Of a DNA stretch of 64,000 nt, positions 9,257 to 21,454 are shown piece after piece. The stretch is from Callorhinus ursinus (Eukaryota; Chordata; Mammalia; Carnivora; Otariidae). The stretch's first letter is position 1. Every line of letters starts with the position of its first letter. The notes under the pieces were generated by a model. The model was not told where the DNA came from. It did not search any database and was given only the letters and a program-made list of their open reading frames with translations. Position numbers and translations under genes: made by a program. Where the stretch lies: the NCBI RefSeq assembly GCF_003265705.1, contig NW_020312775.1, forward strand, positions 9,117,055 through 9,181,054, written 5' to 3'.

Positions 9257-10881
9257 TGCAAGAACGGCCCTGGCTTGTGGAAACATGTGGTTTGGGAAGA
9301 AAGGTGGGCACGTGGTCACCCTTGTTAAGGAGTAGCAACTGTACTGCAATCAACTACTAAAGGGAAAAGTTATCACTGTAGTATAGAAATAGATCCAGCT
9401 CCTGGGGAGTTGGTTCTCTAGATGCATGAGGAAGTACAAACTAGTGATAAAAAGGCTACATATGTAATCCTTCAGTTATTGTTACCAATAATAGCTAAAA
9501 TATGTAAGTGCTATGTCAGATCCTGATGTTAGACCAAACTCAGATTTCTGTGAGTCTGAGCTTAGGCCACTATCATCAAACTGTCCCTCTGGGTTAAAAT
9601 TGTTCAGGGACAACTGAAAGTATCTCTAAGACCTCTGGTCACCAAGAAGATAAGTCAACATGGGGGAAGGGCAAACCGAAGAAACTGTTGAAGCCAGGGG
9701 TATAGTATGAAGAGATTGCTTTGTAGATCAATATTATCAGCTACCTGAGGAATCTTACTAAAATGGATTTATAAGAGTACTTATTTTAAAAGCTGTGAAT
9801 TTAGTTTTTAATGCTGCAGAGTAGAAGAGCATGTTTAGGTTGATACAAGACTCACAGATTATTATGGAATAATCACAGATGGCTATATGTGATCCAGATA
9901 CAAAGCACACTATTCCCAAGGGAACAACCACCCTGGTGGACTGGATAAAAGCTACTATAAGCTCTGTTTACTCTGAGAAGGGGGATTGCCCAACTTCCTC
10001 TATAAATGCCAAGTGGAATACCTCAAATAAAGCACCTGATATTCTTTGTATATAAACTATGTGGAACTGGCTTTATGATATCTGGGCTGTTCACTCCCTG
10101 AATATGTCTATTACTCAGTTCATGGTAAATGCTGTGGTCAGAGAGGCTCCTTTCATGTGGACAACCCATATAACCTTGTTGCTGCAAGACCAAAAATAAA
10201 TAGTTTAGAAAGCCTTTTTGATTCTGCTGTCTGGGCTTCCCCTCATTGGTCTTATAGATGCTAAAAAATACATTAGGATAATTAACAAGAGGCTGAGAAA
10301 AAGTAAAGGAACTCTTCACAAGGTAGAATATTTAAATGGTTATTAATAGATAAGGTGAATAAAGCAAATATTAATGGTAGCGAAACAAAGGGGAAACAGA
10401 AAAGAGAGAGTCACTGGACTCATCCCAACAGGGTGAAAATCATTAGATGGTTATTAAGAAATGGAGTGAATAAAGTGGACATTGATGGGGTTGAAACAAA
10501 GGTTTTAATACAGTACTACCAAAGCTTGGGTGGGCTAATGAAGCCACCATCTGGTCTCCCAGCAAGCCTGCTCTATTTATCTCAGTTTGGAGAAATTTGA
10601 AAAATGGGAAGGTGAAGATTACAGTGAGAAACTTGATCAGGAATCCCTTGGGGCAGTGGTTACACAGATTAGTTTAGATAAGGATTGATTAAATTGTCCC
10701 TTGGCTCAACCTTTCTGGGGACACGAGGTATTTTGCACAATAGTGGGTAAATTATCAAGGGGTGAAGAAGAGATATTTCTAGACTCTGATAAAGGAGTCC
10801 CACAGCAGGGGTACTAAAACCCATTGGTGAAGCTCTGACTCAGGCTATAATTATTAGAGGGATGTAAAAATGTAATGGTTA
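9257..10881 (+). pseudogene. ERVL internal region, gag-like part, decayed
   Basis: No long frame survives. Position between the primer site and RNase H debris, and Trp/Glu-rich fragments in several frames, suggest gag and early pol. I cannot assign domains with confidence. A Can-SINE interrupts it at 10896. Confidence 0.45.
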
Positions 10882-10895
10882 ACAGGATTATGAAA

Positions 10896-11106
10896 GGGTG
10901 CATAGGTGGCTCAGATGGTTGAGCATCTTCCTTTGGCTCAGTTCATGATCCCAGGGTCCTGGGATTGAGCCCCACATTGGGCTCCCTGCTTGGTGGGGAG
11001 CCTGATTTGCCCTCTCTCTCTGTTGCTCCCCCTGCTTGTGCTCTCTCTTTCTCTCTGTCAAATGAATAAATGAAATCTTAAAAACAAACAAACAAACAAA
11101 AACCCC
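10896..11106 (+). mobile_element. Can-SINE (SINEC) inside the ERVL relic
   Basis: The head GGGTGCATAGGTGGCTCAGATGG, the TCATGATCCCAGGGTCC core, a CT-rich middle and an A-rich tail are present. Target copies acaggattatgaaa stand at 10882-10895 and 11107-11120, a perfect match. Confidence 0.96.
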
Positions 11107-11120
11107 ACAGGATTATGAAA

Positions 11121-12600
11121 GTTAGAAGGTTTAAGCAGTATTGTGTAAAGAAGTTGTCAAATTTACCTGAATGTTTCATAAAATGACTGTTATATCTGGA
11201 TGGGGAACACTTTACTTAGTATTGTAAAACCAAAATGTATGTATGAAGTCCTAATAGGGGCTACAGTTAGAAATATAAGATTTAGAAATATAAGATTTAA
11301 TGGCATTAAGGTAAAAGTTTATAGGAGAATTTATATGTTTAAACAGGCTTTATGTGAAGTGGTTATATCTTTTTTACCTGATAATATTATGAGGATGTAA
11401 ATTGTATCTGACTAAGGAATGTTTCCCCTTCCTAGTATTGTAAAGCAGAAGGACTGTAAGTCTGCCCATCGAGCAATATTAATTTGACATGTTAAATAGG
11501 AACCAGTAAGATTGCCCAAGCTCACACAGTATAGAATAGATGCTGGAATGCTGGTAAAGACAAATTTGCTGTGCAATATTCCTATGTGGAATATAGACTG
11601 GGACTTATTGTAAAAACCTGTGAGCACTTCCCATTAATGACTTCTGGGGCTTTGGATTAGAGAATTTCCATTTGAGGGGTATTTATCATCTTGCTATTGG
11701 ACATTATTAAGTGAACTTACTCCAGTGACTGAAGGATATAAAATGATCTTAAAACCTGAAATATCCATTATGTATAGGATGATATTGGAGAAATGCTCTA
11801 ATGGGAATAGCAGTGCCCAGAAGAGTTCCATAATAATACGGAAATGGTTTATATAATATCTTGTCATTGTGAATATGCAAGAAAGAGATACAGACAAGTA
11901 GTGAGCCTCCTTTCCTCTAGGACTGGCTCTGGAACTGTGTGAGATGCTGCCAGATTCTATTGTCACTTGGACATTACCCATAATGAGCCTTCAGCTGACC
12001 AACAAAGAGATACTTGTTTGTGGATAGCAATTTCAAGATGAATGGAAAACACCCTGTTGGGAAGGCCACCACGGTGATCAAAGAAGGTAAAAACATCAGC
12101 CTGGTGGGATGAATTGCATGCTGTTTTCCTACTGGTGATGAAAGAATTGAATGGTGGTAAAATCCACATGGTTGGGTTTTTACTGATTCAGGCTGTGGTC
12201 CATGGCCTGGCCATATGGTTAGACAGGAGGGCAGTGAAAACCTGGCCAGTTAATGGAATGTATATATGGGGCTCAGCCTTATGGAAATTTGAGGGGTGCA
12301 TTAAATTAAGACATCAATACCCATCAGAAGAAGTTGCTTTCAGGTTGGAAGGTGGCTGGAACCAACAAGTAGATATCCCTTTGTGTTGTCTTGATGGCCA
12401 CTTGGGTACATGAAGTGAGGGGACCTGGGGTTACTGCAGCAATGCAGAAATGGGCTAAATCTAGATGTATTTGTCTTGCACTACAATAAGAATTGTTTTG
12501 TCTGTTAATAAGAGACAGAGACTGCAGATGGCTATGTGGCAGATTCCCTGGTGGGAAGGCCTTGATCATAGCTGGCCTAATTGAGGCCAGCTGATCAGTA
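11121..12600 (+). pseudogene. ERVL internal region, pol part with RNase H debris
   Basis: Around 12090-12300 the translation resembles the RNase H region of class I/III retroviruses: a Trp-Asp-Glu-Leu-His-Ala-Val block near 12100, then GLAIW and IWGSALWK-like blocks at about 12205-12285. The catalytic TDS-like triplet appears in a shifted frame near 12180, so frameshifts are present. The longest stretch is about 99 codons (12114-12410). The upstream part (11121-12090) is presumed RT by position only. No 3' LTR was recognised. Confidence 0.6.
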
Positions 12601-13199
12601 TTTCCTTACGTTCTGACGCTATAAGATGCATCAAAATAAATTGTATATTTCTCCATAGTCCTAGAATCAGATATTTCTCTAAGGATCCCTCAATCTTTTT
12701 ATTGGAAAATAATATTAGAAACGAAGATCTGGGTAGGTATGCCTATTCCTACTGGAGTGTCCTTGTTCCTAGGCCCTCTTATCTGACAAAGCAAGAAAAT
12801 ACGTGTGTATACTAACCAGTGTATATACATATATCTATAAATACTACTATATGTAACCATCTTTGTCTTTATTAAGCCAAAAATGAATTCATACTGATTC
12901 TACCAATTATATTCCATTACCATGTGGATCATTTTAGTCTCTACTCTTCCTTATATGTATCTTCCTACTAATATAGTGAGAAATCTGGCTCCCATCATCC
13001 ACCATATATTTACTTAATGATTTAGTTCCAAGGTTCATGTATATCACTGTCAGAATTGTTAATGCATACCCCAGGGGAAACAACTTTATCAACTGTAGTA
13101 CAATGCTTATGTGCAATTTTCCCTCACATTGCTACTTATTTTTTAAATTATTATATTAGCAGCTTGTTCTTCTCATCCCTTTCAAAGAGATTTTGTATT
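12601..13199. other. Unassigned AT-rich DNA
   Basis: I see no gene or repeat I can name. It may include the lost 3' end of the ERVL relic. Confidence 0.4.
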
Positions 13200-13204
13200 T
13201 ATTT

Positions 13205-13330
13205 ATTTTTTCATTATTTTTCTATTGTGAAAAACACATAACATAAAATTTACCACCTTAAACATTTTTAAGTGCACTATACACGTGTTAACTATATGAA
13301 TATTTTTGTGCAACAAATCTCTAAACTTTT
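13205..13330 (-). repeat. Old L1 (L1M-type) 3' end
   Basis: GAAAAACACATAACATAAAATTTACCACCTTAAACATTTTTAAGTG is the reverse complement of the well-known 3' UTR end of old mammalian L1s. 13331-13489 beyond it is unassigned. Confidence 0.65.
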
Positions 13331-13501
13331 TTGGAGGAAATTGGAGTACCATTATATTTATTTCAAAGATAATGGGTGCAAACATGTGTGAGAGAAAGAA
13401 AAAAAAGAGGAAGAATTGAAAAAAAATTCTGGGTATTTATAGTAAGAAAAGCAAGGAAATTCAAAATGATAATGGCAATTTCCAATATAGATTGGTTCCA
13501 T

Positions 13502-16500
13502 TCATGTCAATGCAAATGGTGGGTATTCATCCTTTCTGATGGCTGAATAACATGCCATTTTATATATGGACCACATCTTCTTTATCCATTCAACTGTTGA
13601 AGGGCATCTCGGCTCCTTCCACAGTTTAGCTATTGTAGATATTGCTGCTATGAACATTGGGGTGCATGGGCCCCTTCCTTTCACTACATCTTTATCTTTG
13701 AAGTAAATACCTAGTAGTGCAATTGCTGGGTTGTAGGGTAGCTCTATTTTTAACTTCTTGGGGAACCTCCATACTGTTTTCCAAAGTGGCTATACCAGCT
13801 TGCAATCCCACCAAAAGTGTAAGAGGGTTCCCCTTTTTTCACATCTTCACTAACATTTGTTATTTTCTGTCTTGTTATTTTTTGCCATTCTAATTGGTGT
13901 AATGTGGTATCTCATTGTGGTTTTGATTTGTATTTCCCTGATGGCTAGTGATGTTGAACACTTTTTTCATGTGTCTATTAGCCATGGGTATGTATTCTTT
14001 GGAGAAGTGTCTGTTCATGTTTTCTGCACACTTCTTGACTTGATTAGTTTTTTGGTGTAAGTTTGAGAAGTTCTTTATAGAAACTGGATACCAGCCCTGT
14101 ATCTGCGACATTTGCAAATATATTCTCCCATTCCATGGGTTGCCTCTTAGTTTTGTTGACTGTTTCCTTTGCTGTGCAGAAGCTTTTTATCCTGATGAAG
14201 TCCCAAAAGTTTATTTTTGCTTTTGCTTTCTTGCCTTTGGAAACATGTCTTGAAAGAAGTTGCTGAGGCTGATGTCAAAGAGGGTACAGCCTGTTTTCCT
14301 CTAGGATTTTGATGGATTCCTGTCTCACATTGAGGTCTTTCATCCATTTTGATCTTATCTTTGTGTGTGATGTAAGAGAATCGTCCAGTTTCATTCTTCT
14401 GCATTTGGCTGTCCAGTTTTCCCAGCACCATTTATTGAAGAGATTGTCTTTCCATTGGATTTTTTTTTCCTGATTTGTCAAAGATTAGTTAACCATAGAG
14501 TTGAGGGCTCATTTCTGGAGACTCTATTCTGTTCCATTGATTGATGTGTCTGTTTTTGTGCCAGTACCCTGCTGTCTTGGTGATCACAGCTTTTTTTTTT
14601 TTTTTCAACATTCTCCTGGCGATTTGGGGTTTTTTCTGGTTCCATAAAAAATGTAGGATTGTTTGTTCCAGCTCTGTGAAAAATGCCAATGGTATTTTGA
14701 TAGGGATGGCATTGAAAGTGTAGATTGCTCTGGGCAGCATAGGCACTTTAACAATGTTTCTTCTTTGATTCATGAGCATGGAATGTTTTTCCATCTCTTT
14801 GTGTCTTCCTCAGTTTCTTTCATAAGTGTTCTATAGTTTCTAGAGTATAGATCCTCTACCTTTTTGGTTAGGTTTATTCCTAGATATCTTATGGTTTTTG
14901 GTACTATTTTAAATGGAATAGATTCCTTAATTTCTCTTTCTTCAGTTCACATTGTTAGTGTATAGAAATGCAAGTGATTTCTGTGCATTGATTTTGAATC
15001 CTGCCACATTGCTGAATTGCTCTATGAGTTCTAGTAATTTGGGGGTGGAGTCTTTGGGGTTTTCCACATAAAGTATCATGTCATCTGTGAAGAGGGAGAG
15101 TTTGACTTCCTGTTTGCCCATTTGAATGCCTTTTATTTCTTTTTGTTGTCTGATTGCTGAGGCTAGGACTTCTAGTATTATGTTAAACAATGATGTTGTT
15201 ACTGGGCTTCCTGTCATGTCCCTGACCTTAAGGAAAAAGCTCTCAGCTTCTCCCCATTGAGAATGATATTTACTGTGGGTTTTCCATAGATTGCTTTTAT
15301 GATATTGAGGTATGTTCTCTCTATCCCTACAGTCTGAAGAGTTTTAATCAGGAAAGGCTGTTGTATTTTGTCAATTGCTTTTTCTGCATCAGTTGAGAAA
15401 ATCATATGGTTCTTGTCTTCTCTTTTATTAATGTGCTTTATTAGGTTGATTGATTTGAGAATATTGAACCACCCTTACATCATGGGAATAAATTCCACCT
15501 GGTAGTAATGGATAATCCTTTTAACATACTGTTGGATTCTATTGGTTAGGATCTCATTGACTATTTCAGCATCCATTTTCATCAGGGATATTAGCCTGTA
15601 ATTCTCCTTTTGGATGGGGTCTTTGCCTGGATTTGGGATCAGGGTAATACTGGCCTCATAGAACGAGTTTGGAAGTTGTCCTTCTATTTTTATTTTTTGA
15701 AACAGCTTCAGTAGAATAGGTATAATTTCTTCTTTAAATGTTTGGCAGAATTCCCCTGGGAAGCCACCTCACCCTGACTCTTGTTATTTCAGAAGTATTT
15801 GATTATTGCTTCAATTTCATAACTGGTTATTGGTCTATTCAGATTGTCTATTTCTTCCTGTTTCAGTCTTGGTAGTTTATAAGTTTCCTGGTAGGCATCC
15901 ATTTCTTCCAGGTTGCTTAATTTAGTGGCATTTAGTTGCTGGTAATAATTTCTAATAATTATTTCTATTTCTTTGGTGTTAGTCATGATCTCTTCCCCTT
16001 CATTCATAATTTTATTAATTTGGGTCCTTTCCTTTTTCTTTTGAATAAGTTTGGCCAGAGGTTTATTGATCTTATTAATTCTTTCAAAGAACCAGCATCT
16101 AGTTTTTTGATCTGTTCTACTGTTTTTCTTGTTTCTATTTCATTGATTTCTGCTCTAATCTTTATTATTTTTTTCTCCTGCTTGGTTTAGGCTTTATTTT
16201 TTGTTCTTTCTCCAGGTTCTTTAGGCTTAAGGTAAGCTTCTGCATTTGGGATTTTTCTAAATTTTTGATTGGCATGGATGGCTCTGTATTTCCCCCTTAG
16301 GACTGCCTTTGCAGTATCCCATAGGTTTTGGACCAATGTGTTTTCATTCTCATTAGTTTTCATGAATTAAGTCCTTAATTTCCTGGTTGACCCAATCATT
16401 CTTTAGCAAGATGCTCTTTAACTTCCAAATGTTTGAATTCCTTCTAAATTTTTTCTTGTGATTGAGTTCCAGTTTCAAAGCATTGTGGTCTAAAAATATG

Positions 16501-17160
16501 CAGGGAATAATCTCAATCTTTTGGTGTTGGTTGAGACCTGATTTGTGACCTAGTATGTGGTCTATTTTGGAGAAAGTTCCATGTGCATTCGAGAAGAATG
16601 AATATTCTGTTGTTTTCGGGTGGAACGTTCTGTATATATCTATGAGGTCCATCTGGTCCAATGTGTCATTCAAAACTTTTGTTTTTTTGTTGAGCTTCTG
16701 CTTAAATGATCTGTTCGTTGCTATGAGTGGAGTGTTGAAGTCTCCTCCTATTTATGTATTATTATCAATATGTTTCTTTATTTTGTTTATTAATTGGTTT
16801 ATATAATTGGCTGCTTCCATGTTGGGGGTATAGGTATTTACAGTTATTAGATTTTCTTGTTGGATAGACCCTTTAAGTATAATATAGTGTCCCTCTATGT
16901 CTCTTATTACAGTCTTTGGTTTAAAATCTAGTTTGTCTGATATGAGCATTGGTACCCCAGCTTTCTTTTGAGGTCCGTTAGTGTGGTAGATGGTTCTCCA
17001 TCCCCTCACATTCAATCTGGAGCTGGCTTTAGGTTCAAAATGAGTCTTTTGTAGACAGTATATGGATGGGTCCTGCTTTTTTATCCAATCTGCAACCCTG
17101 TTTGTTTTGATAGGACATTTAGCCCATTTACATTTAGAGTGACTATTGAAAGGTATGCAT
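13502..17160 (-). pseudogene. L1-A ORF2 (endonuclease-RT), decayed
   Basis: Fragments in several frames follow the ORF2 order from right to left: endonuclease (16752-17150), linker (15789-16670), RT (14942-15405, with Phe-Thr-Asp-Asp in place of the usual Phe-Ala-Asp-Asp; both metal-binding aspartates kept), thumb/linker (14489-14794) and C-terminal region (13502-14431). In a working element this protein nicks DNA and primes reverse transcription there. At least eight frame breaks show it is dead. Confidence 0.93.
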
Positions 17161-17249
17161 TTAGTGCCACTCTATTGCCTGTAAAGTCCCTGTTTCTATA
17201 GATTTTCTGTTTCTTTCTGGTCTATGTAACTCTTGGTATCTCTCTTCAT

Positions 17250-18094
17250 TTACAGAATCCCCCTTAATATTTCTTGCAGGGATGGCTTGTTGGTTGCATA
17301 GTCTTTCAGTTTCTGCCTGTCCTGAAAGCTCTTTATCTCTCGATCCATTTTAAATGACAGTCTTGCTAGATAAAGTATTCTTGGCTCCATGTTATTTTCA
17401 TTCAGTATCCTGAAGATGCCTTGCCAGCCCTTTCTGGCTTGCCAGGTTTCTGTGGGCAGGTCTGATGTTATTCTGATGTTCCTCCCTCCATATGTAAGGA
17501 ACCTCCTCTCCCTGGCTATTCTCAGGATTGTTTCCTTGGCTGTAAAATTTCCAAGCTTCACTATTATATGTCGGGGTGTTGATCTATTTTTATTGATTTT
17601 GGGAGGGGTCCTCTCTGCCTCTTGGACTCAAATGCTTGTTTCCTTCCCCAGATTAAGGAAGTTCTCAGCTATGATTTGCTGAAATATACCTTCTAACCCT
17701 TCTCCCTTCTCCCCCCACCTCGGGGATCCAAATAATTCTGACATTGGAACATGTCATTAATCTCTGCCATCCTTTTCTCATGTGCTACTACCAGCCTATC
17801 TCTGTTTTCCTCCATTTCCTTGTTTTCCATCAGCTTGTCTTCTAGGTTACTAATTCTCTCTTCTTCCTCATTTACCCTTGCTGTTAGTGTGTCCAATTTA
17901 GACTGCATTTTATCCACAACATTTTTCAGTTTGGCCTGATTAGATCTCATTTCTGCCCTTAGAGATTCTATATTGTCATTAATGTTTGTTTTTTTTTTTT
18001 CAAGCCTAGCTATTGACCTCATGATTGCTATCCTGAATTCTATCTCTGACATTTTGCTTATATCCATATCCATTTGTTCTGTGGCAGATAACAT
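17250..18094 (-). pseudogene. L1-A ORF1 (RNA-binding trimer protein), decayed
   Basis: The piece 17693-18094 (133 codons) holds the N-terminal region and a long Leu/Glu/Lys-rich heptad coiled coil. The piece 17250-17561 (103 codons, another frame) holds the C-terminal domain, with the RITSDLPTETWQAR-type signature. ORF1p trimerises through the coil and coats L1 RNA. The frame is lost between 17562 and 17692, where the RRM-like part should be. Confidence 0.9.
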
Positions 18095-18365
18095 TGTCTC
18101 TGTTTCTTCTCTCTGTTGAGAGTTCCTCCTCCTAGTCTTTCTGCCAAGGGATGGTTGAGTGAATGAGTAGAGTCCAATATATCAACCATGACCCAAGCAA
18201 GATGCTCCCTAGGAAAATCCAGAGTGGTCAGAAGCCACCACCAAAAACACAAAGCCACAATGAAACACAAGAATAAAATTTATAAAATTAAAAAAAAATT
18301 ATAAAAGAGGGCAAGGGGAAGGGGGGCTCTAATCTGTCAGTGTGGAACAAAGTAGGGTTTTAGTT

Positions 18366-18418
18366 GCCTCACGGTGTATTTTTCAGATGATACTCTTCTT
18401 TTTATTCTTTCTCTTATG
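18366..18418 (+). repeat. Inverted repeat, left arm (53 bp)
   Basis: This arm pairs with 18947-18999 as reverse complement at 52 of 53 positions, around a 528-bp loop that contains the tandem array. It lies in the L1-A 5' UTR. Confidence 0.95.
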
Positions 18419-18520
18419 AGAGATTTTAGTTGTTCCTGGGTGTATTTTGGTCTGTTAGAAGGCACTACTTCCCAAAATTACCATAAAGTAAAACTTATAT
18501 GTATAAATAGGTAAAATTGA

Positions 18521-18880
18521 ATAGTGAAAAAAGGATTACAATGATGCATATATCTATAAAAAATATAGGTGTGAAAAAGCACTACAATAAAGCCTATATC
18601 TATAAAAATATAGGTGTGAAAAAGCACAAAAAATATAGCTGTGAAAAAGCACAAGGGCATAGTGAAAAAAGGACTACAATAAAACATATTTTTATAAAAA
18701 ATATGTGTGAAAAATCACAAAAAATATAGGTGTGAAAAAGCATAAGTGAATAGTGAAAAAAGACAACAATAATGCACATATCTATTAAAAGTATAGGTGT
18801 GAAAAAGCACAAATATATAAATGTGAAAAAATATAGGTGTGAAAAAGCACAAAAATATAGGTGTAAAAATGTACTACGAA
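18521..18880 (-). repeat. Imperfect tandem array in L1-A 5' UTR
   Basis: The unit TATAGGTGTGAAAAAGCAC recurs about eight times (starts near 18564, 18609, 18634, 18725, 18792, 18832, 18856, plus a worn copy near 18700). It alternates with a second unit, ATAGTGAAAAAAGGACTACAAT, at 18521, 18659 and 18750. Spacing is irregular. On the L1 strand the units are T-rich. Confidence 0.9.
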
Positions 18881-18946
18881 ATATATGTTGATGTACTAAA
18901 CTTCTAGTTGAGATGAGAAAAAGGTAAAAAGAAAAAACAGAAAAAG

Positions 18947-18999
18947 CATAAGAGAAAGAATAAAAAGAAGAGTATCATCTGAAAAATACACCGTGACGC
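18947..18999 (-). repeat. Inverted repeat, right arm (53 bp)
   Basis: The partner of 18366-18418, with one mismatch near the outer end (18997). Confidence 0.95.
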
Positions 19000-20124
19000 A
19001 ATGCCTGGAGCTCAATATACAATTTTCCCCTGGCATTGGGATTTTACAGTCCTATGTGATCCATAGGGTTGTGTCCTCTTGTTCTTCCAGCCTGTCTTCT
19101 CGGGGAGGGGCCTGCCATGCTATTTCTCAGGCAACCCTGCTTGGGCAGAGTTGCCCTACCCCCTGTCAGGGGTATGGGCTCATTGGGACCTGGATTACTA
19201 TGCTTTTGTTCTCTGGCAGCTTTCTGTGCCTCTTCAGAGAGTCAGAGCAAAAATGGCCGCACCCAAACCTCTGGCCCAGAGCTGAGAAATCACAGTGTGC
19301 TCTCTTCACTAAATCCTCCAGGACAAATAGTCTCCATTTCTGTGTGTGGCCCCAAAAACCGCATCCTCCCACAGTGTATGCCCACAGTGACTCTCAGAGG
19401 TCATCCTAGGGGCCTAGGAGAATCCCTGCCCTTTATGCTTCTAAAACCATGATGGGTCCCAGGCCTGCATCTCCTGGGTCTTGTCTGGGCACTGCTCTAG
19501 AGCCCTTTCCTGGCCGCTACTGTTCTGCAAGTTTTTGCTCAGTCCTGTGGCAGGCTCCTGATTTTTTTTTTTTTTTTTTTTTTTTTAGGCTGCTCAAGAG
19601 AAGAGCGAGTCTCAACGGGCCTGGCTTGCAGTTTATGGCAATCTGAGCTGAGAGACTTTCCTGGGCTCACTGACCTTAAACTGATTCCTGGCTCCCCAGC
19701 TCAGGCACTCTGCTGGCCCAGGAAGCCCCTTTGGCTCTGAGGCTTCTAGTATCCTGAGACCACAGTGTTCTACCTATAATTCTGCCTTTTCATTTCCAGA
19801 GCCCCTTTCAGAGAAGGATGTCTCTCTCTAGAGCAGATTTCTAAGTGTTCCAACTTTGCGCTCCAGTGTTGTATCACTTTCCAGGTGCTAGCTTATGGAG
19901 GCCCCCTCCCCCTTCTTTAATCTTCTGATAATTCCCTGCAGAGTCATAACTCCCCCACCTCAGCCATATCTGTCTCACAAAAAGCTGTGCTTTTCTGCTT
20001 GTAGAGATCCGGATATATATTCTTATATCTTGGGCTGATTTTGTGGGTGTTCAGAATGGTTTGGTAGATATCCAGCTAAATTCAAGGGACCAGTTGAAAC
20101 AGGATCCCCTACTCTGCCATCTTG
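19000..20124 (-). promoter_or_regulatory. L1-A 5' UTR, promoter-bearing part
   Basis: This richer-GC stretch is the outer half of the L1 5' UTR, where L1 families have their internal Pol II promoter. It is diverged from the matching part of L1-B (46428-47460) but shares landmarks such as GATGGCAGAG at the start, CATTCTGAACACC and TGTGGTCTCAGGA. A T/A homopolymer lies at 19562-19586. The overlapping 127- to 138-codon ORFs here have no family match I recognise and are taken as chance. Confidence 0.8.
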
Positions 20125-20557
20125 CCTTCCTGAGTTCAGTCCCTTTAAATTAAGGCTTCTTTTATGGCCTAACATATGGTCTGTCCTGGAGAATTCAATG
20201 TGTGCTTAAGAAAACTGTATATTCTGTTATTGTTTAGTGGAGTACTCTATAGATGTCTGTTAGGTCTAGTTGTTTTATAGTTTTGTTTAAGTCTTTGATT
20301 TCTTGTTTATTACCTTGCTGGTTCTTGTAGTCATTGTGAAACATGAGGTATTAGGAGTGTCCAACTATTATTGGTGAATTATCTATTTCTCCCTTCAATT
20401 CTGATATATATTTTTAAAGGACTTTGTTTTTAGAGCAGTTTTAGGTTCACAGCAAAATTCAGAGGATTATACAGAGATTTTCCATACACCCCTGCCCCCA
20501 TACACCCATAGCCTCCTCTGTTTTCAACATCCCCCTCCAGATTGGTATATTTGTTAT
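20125..20557 (-). repeat. Old L1 fragment, ORF2-derived
   Basis: Reverse-complement ORF2-like sequence (GGCCTAACATATGGTCTGTCCTGG region) runs to about 20395. A stretch with TTTAGGTTCACAGCAAAATTC that matches another old mammalian repeat end follows. Heavily diverged. Confidence 0.65.
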
Positions 20558-20773
20558 TTTTTTAAAGATTTTATTTATTTATTTTTAGAGAGATAAAGAG
20601 AGAGAGATCAAGAGAATGGGAATAGGGGCAGAAGGAGAGGAAGAGGGAGAGAAGCAGACTCCCCACTAAGTGCAAAGCCCAACACAGGGCTTTATCTCAC
20701 AACCCTGAGATCATGACCTGAACCTAAATGAAGAGTTAGACGTTTAACTGACTGAACCACCCAGGTGCCCCTG
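20558..20773 (-). mobile_element. Can-SINE, minus strand
   Basis: The reverse complement shows GGGGCACCTGGGTGGTTCAGTCAGTTAAACG, the core and tail. It is diverged in the middle. Target copies tttgttat are at 20550-20557 and 20774-20781. Confidence 0.9.
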
Positions 20774-20781
20774 TTTGTTAT

Positions 20782-21208
20782 AACTGATAAACTTACAACG
20801 GCACATCATTATCACCCAAAGTTCATAGTTTACATTAGAGTTCATTTTTGGTGTCATACATTCTAGGGATTTGAACAAATGTATAATGATGTGTATCCAT
20901 AATTGTAATATCATGTTATTATAATATCAATTTTCGCTTCCCTAAAAATCCTCTGTGCACCCTTGTTCATCCCTCTCCCATTCAATTCTGGTAGTTTTTG
21001 ATTCATGTATTTTGTGATGCTGCTATGTGCTGGATGGATTAATGCTTTTTTTTTTTTTTTTATTAAATGTCCCTCTTTATCTCCAGTAACAAAATTTTGT
21101 TTTCTTTTGTTTTTGATATGCATTTTGTTTGGTATTGGTATAGCCACTCCAGCCGTCTTGTGGTGGTTATTTGCATGATATATCTTATTCTATTCTTTTA
21201 TATTCAAA
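20782..21208 (-). repeat. Old L1/repeat continuation
   Basis: The sequence continues the old repeat interrupted by the SINE, including L1 ORF2-like TTTGATATGCATTTTGTTTGGTATTGGTATAGCC at about 21113-21150. T-rich runs are common. Confidence 0.55.
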
Positions 21209-21212
21209 TCAT

Positions 21213-21216
<4 letters not shown>

Positions 21217-21249
<33 letters not shown>

Positions 21250-21446
21250 AGGGTTTTTTTATTATTTATTTAATTGACAGAGAGAGAGAGAGACAGTGTG
21301 AGAGGGACCACAAGCAGGAGCAGTGGGAAGGCAGAAACAGGCTTCGGCTGAGCAGGGAGCCCGATGCGGGGCTCGATCCCAGGACCCTGGGATCATGACC
21401 TGAGCTGAAGGCAGTCACTTAACCAACTGAGCCACTCAGGCGCCCC
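21217..21446 (-). mobile_element. Can-SINE, minus strand, with long (TTTA)n tail
   Basis: A near-consensus head (reverse complement of GGGGCGCCTGAGTGGCTCAGTTGG) and core are present; the tail carries about ten TTTA units (21211-21250). Target copies tcatttat are at 21209-21216 and 21447-21454. Confidence 0.94.
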
Positions 21447-21454
21447 TCATTTAT

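Larger units (their letters stand above)
13490..20124 (-). mobile_element. L1-A: long minus-strand LINE-1
   Basis: Read on the minus strand, the element begins at about 20124 with the typical carnivore L1 start (GGCAAGATGGCAGAGTAGG), followed by a G/C-richer 5' UTR, ORF1, ORF2 and a break at about 13490 close to the ORF2 end. The whole 3' UTR seen in other copies here (for example 45422-45940) is missing, and no target duplication was found, so the left edge is probably a deletion or recombination. Both ORFs carry many stops. It is embedded in older L1 sequence (20125-22960). Confidence 0.95.

Noticed and set aside
18521..18880. Regularly repeated units resembling a CRISPR array
   Set aside because: The units are irregularly spaced and AT-rich, spacers repeat too, and the host is a mammalian L1.
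19069..19452. 127- and 138-codon overlapping ORFs
   Set aside because: Both are in the antisense of the L1-A 5' UTR, in competing frames, with no protein family signature.
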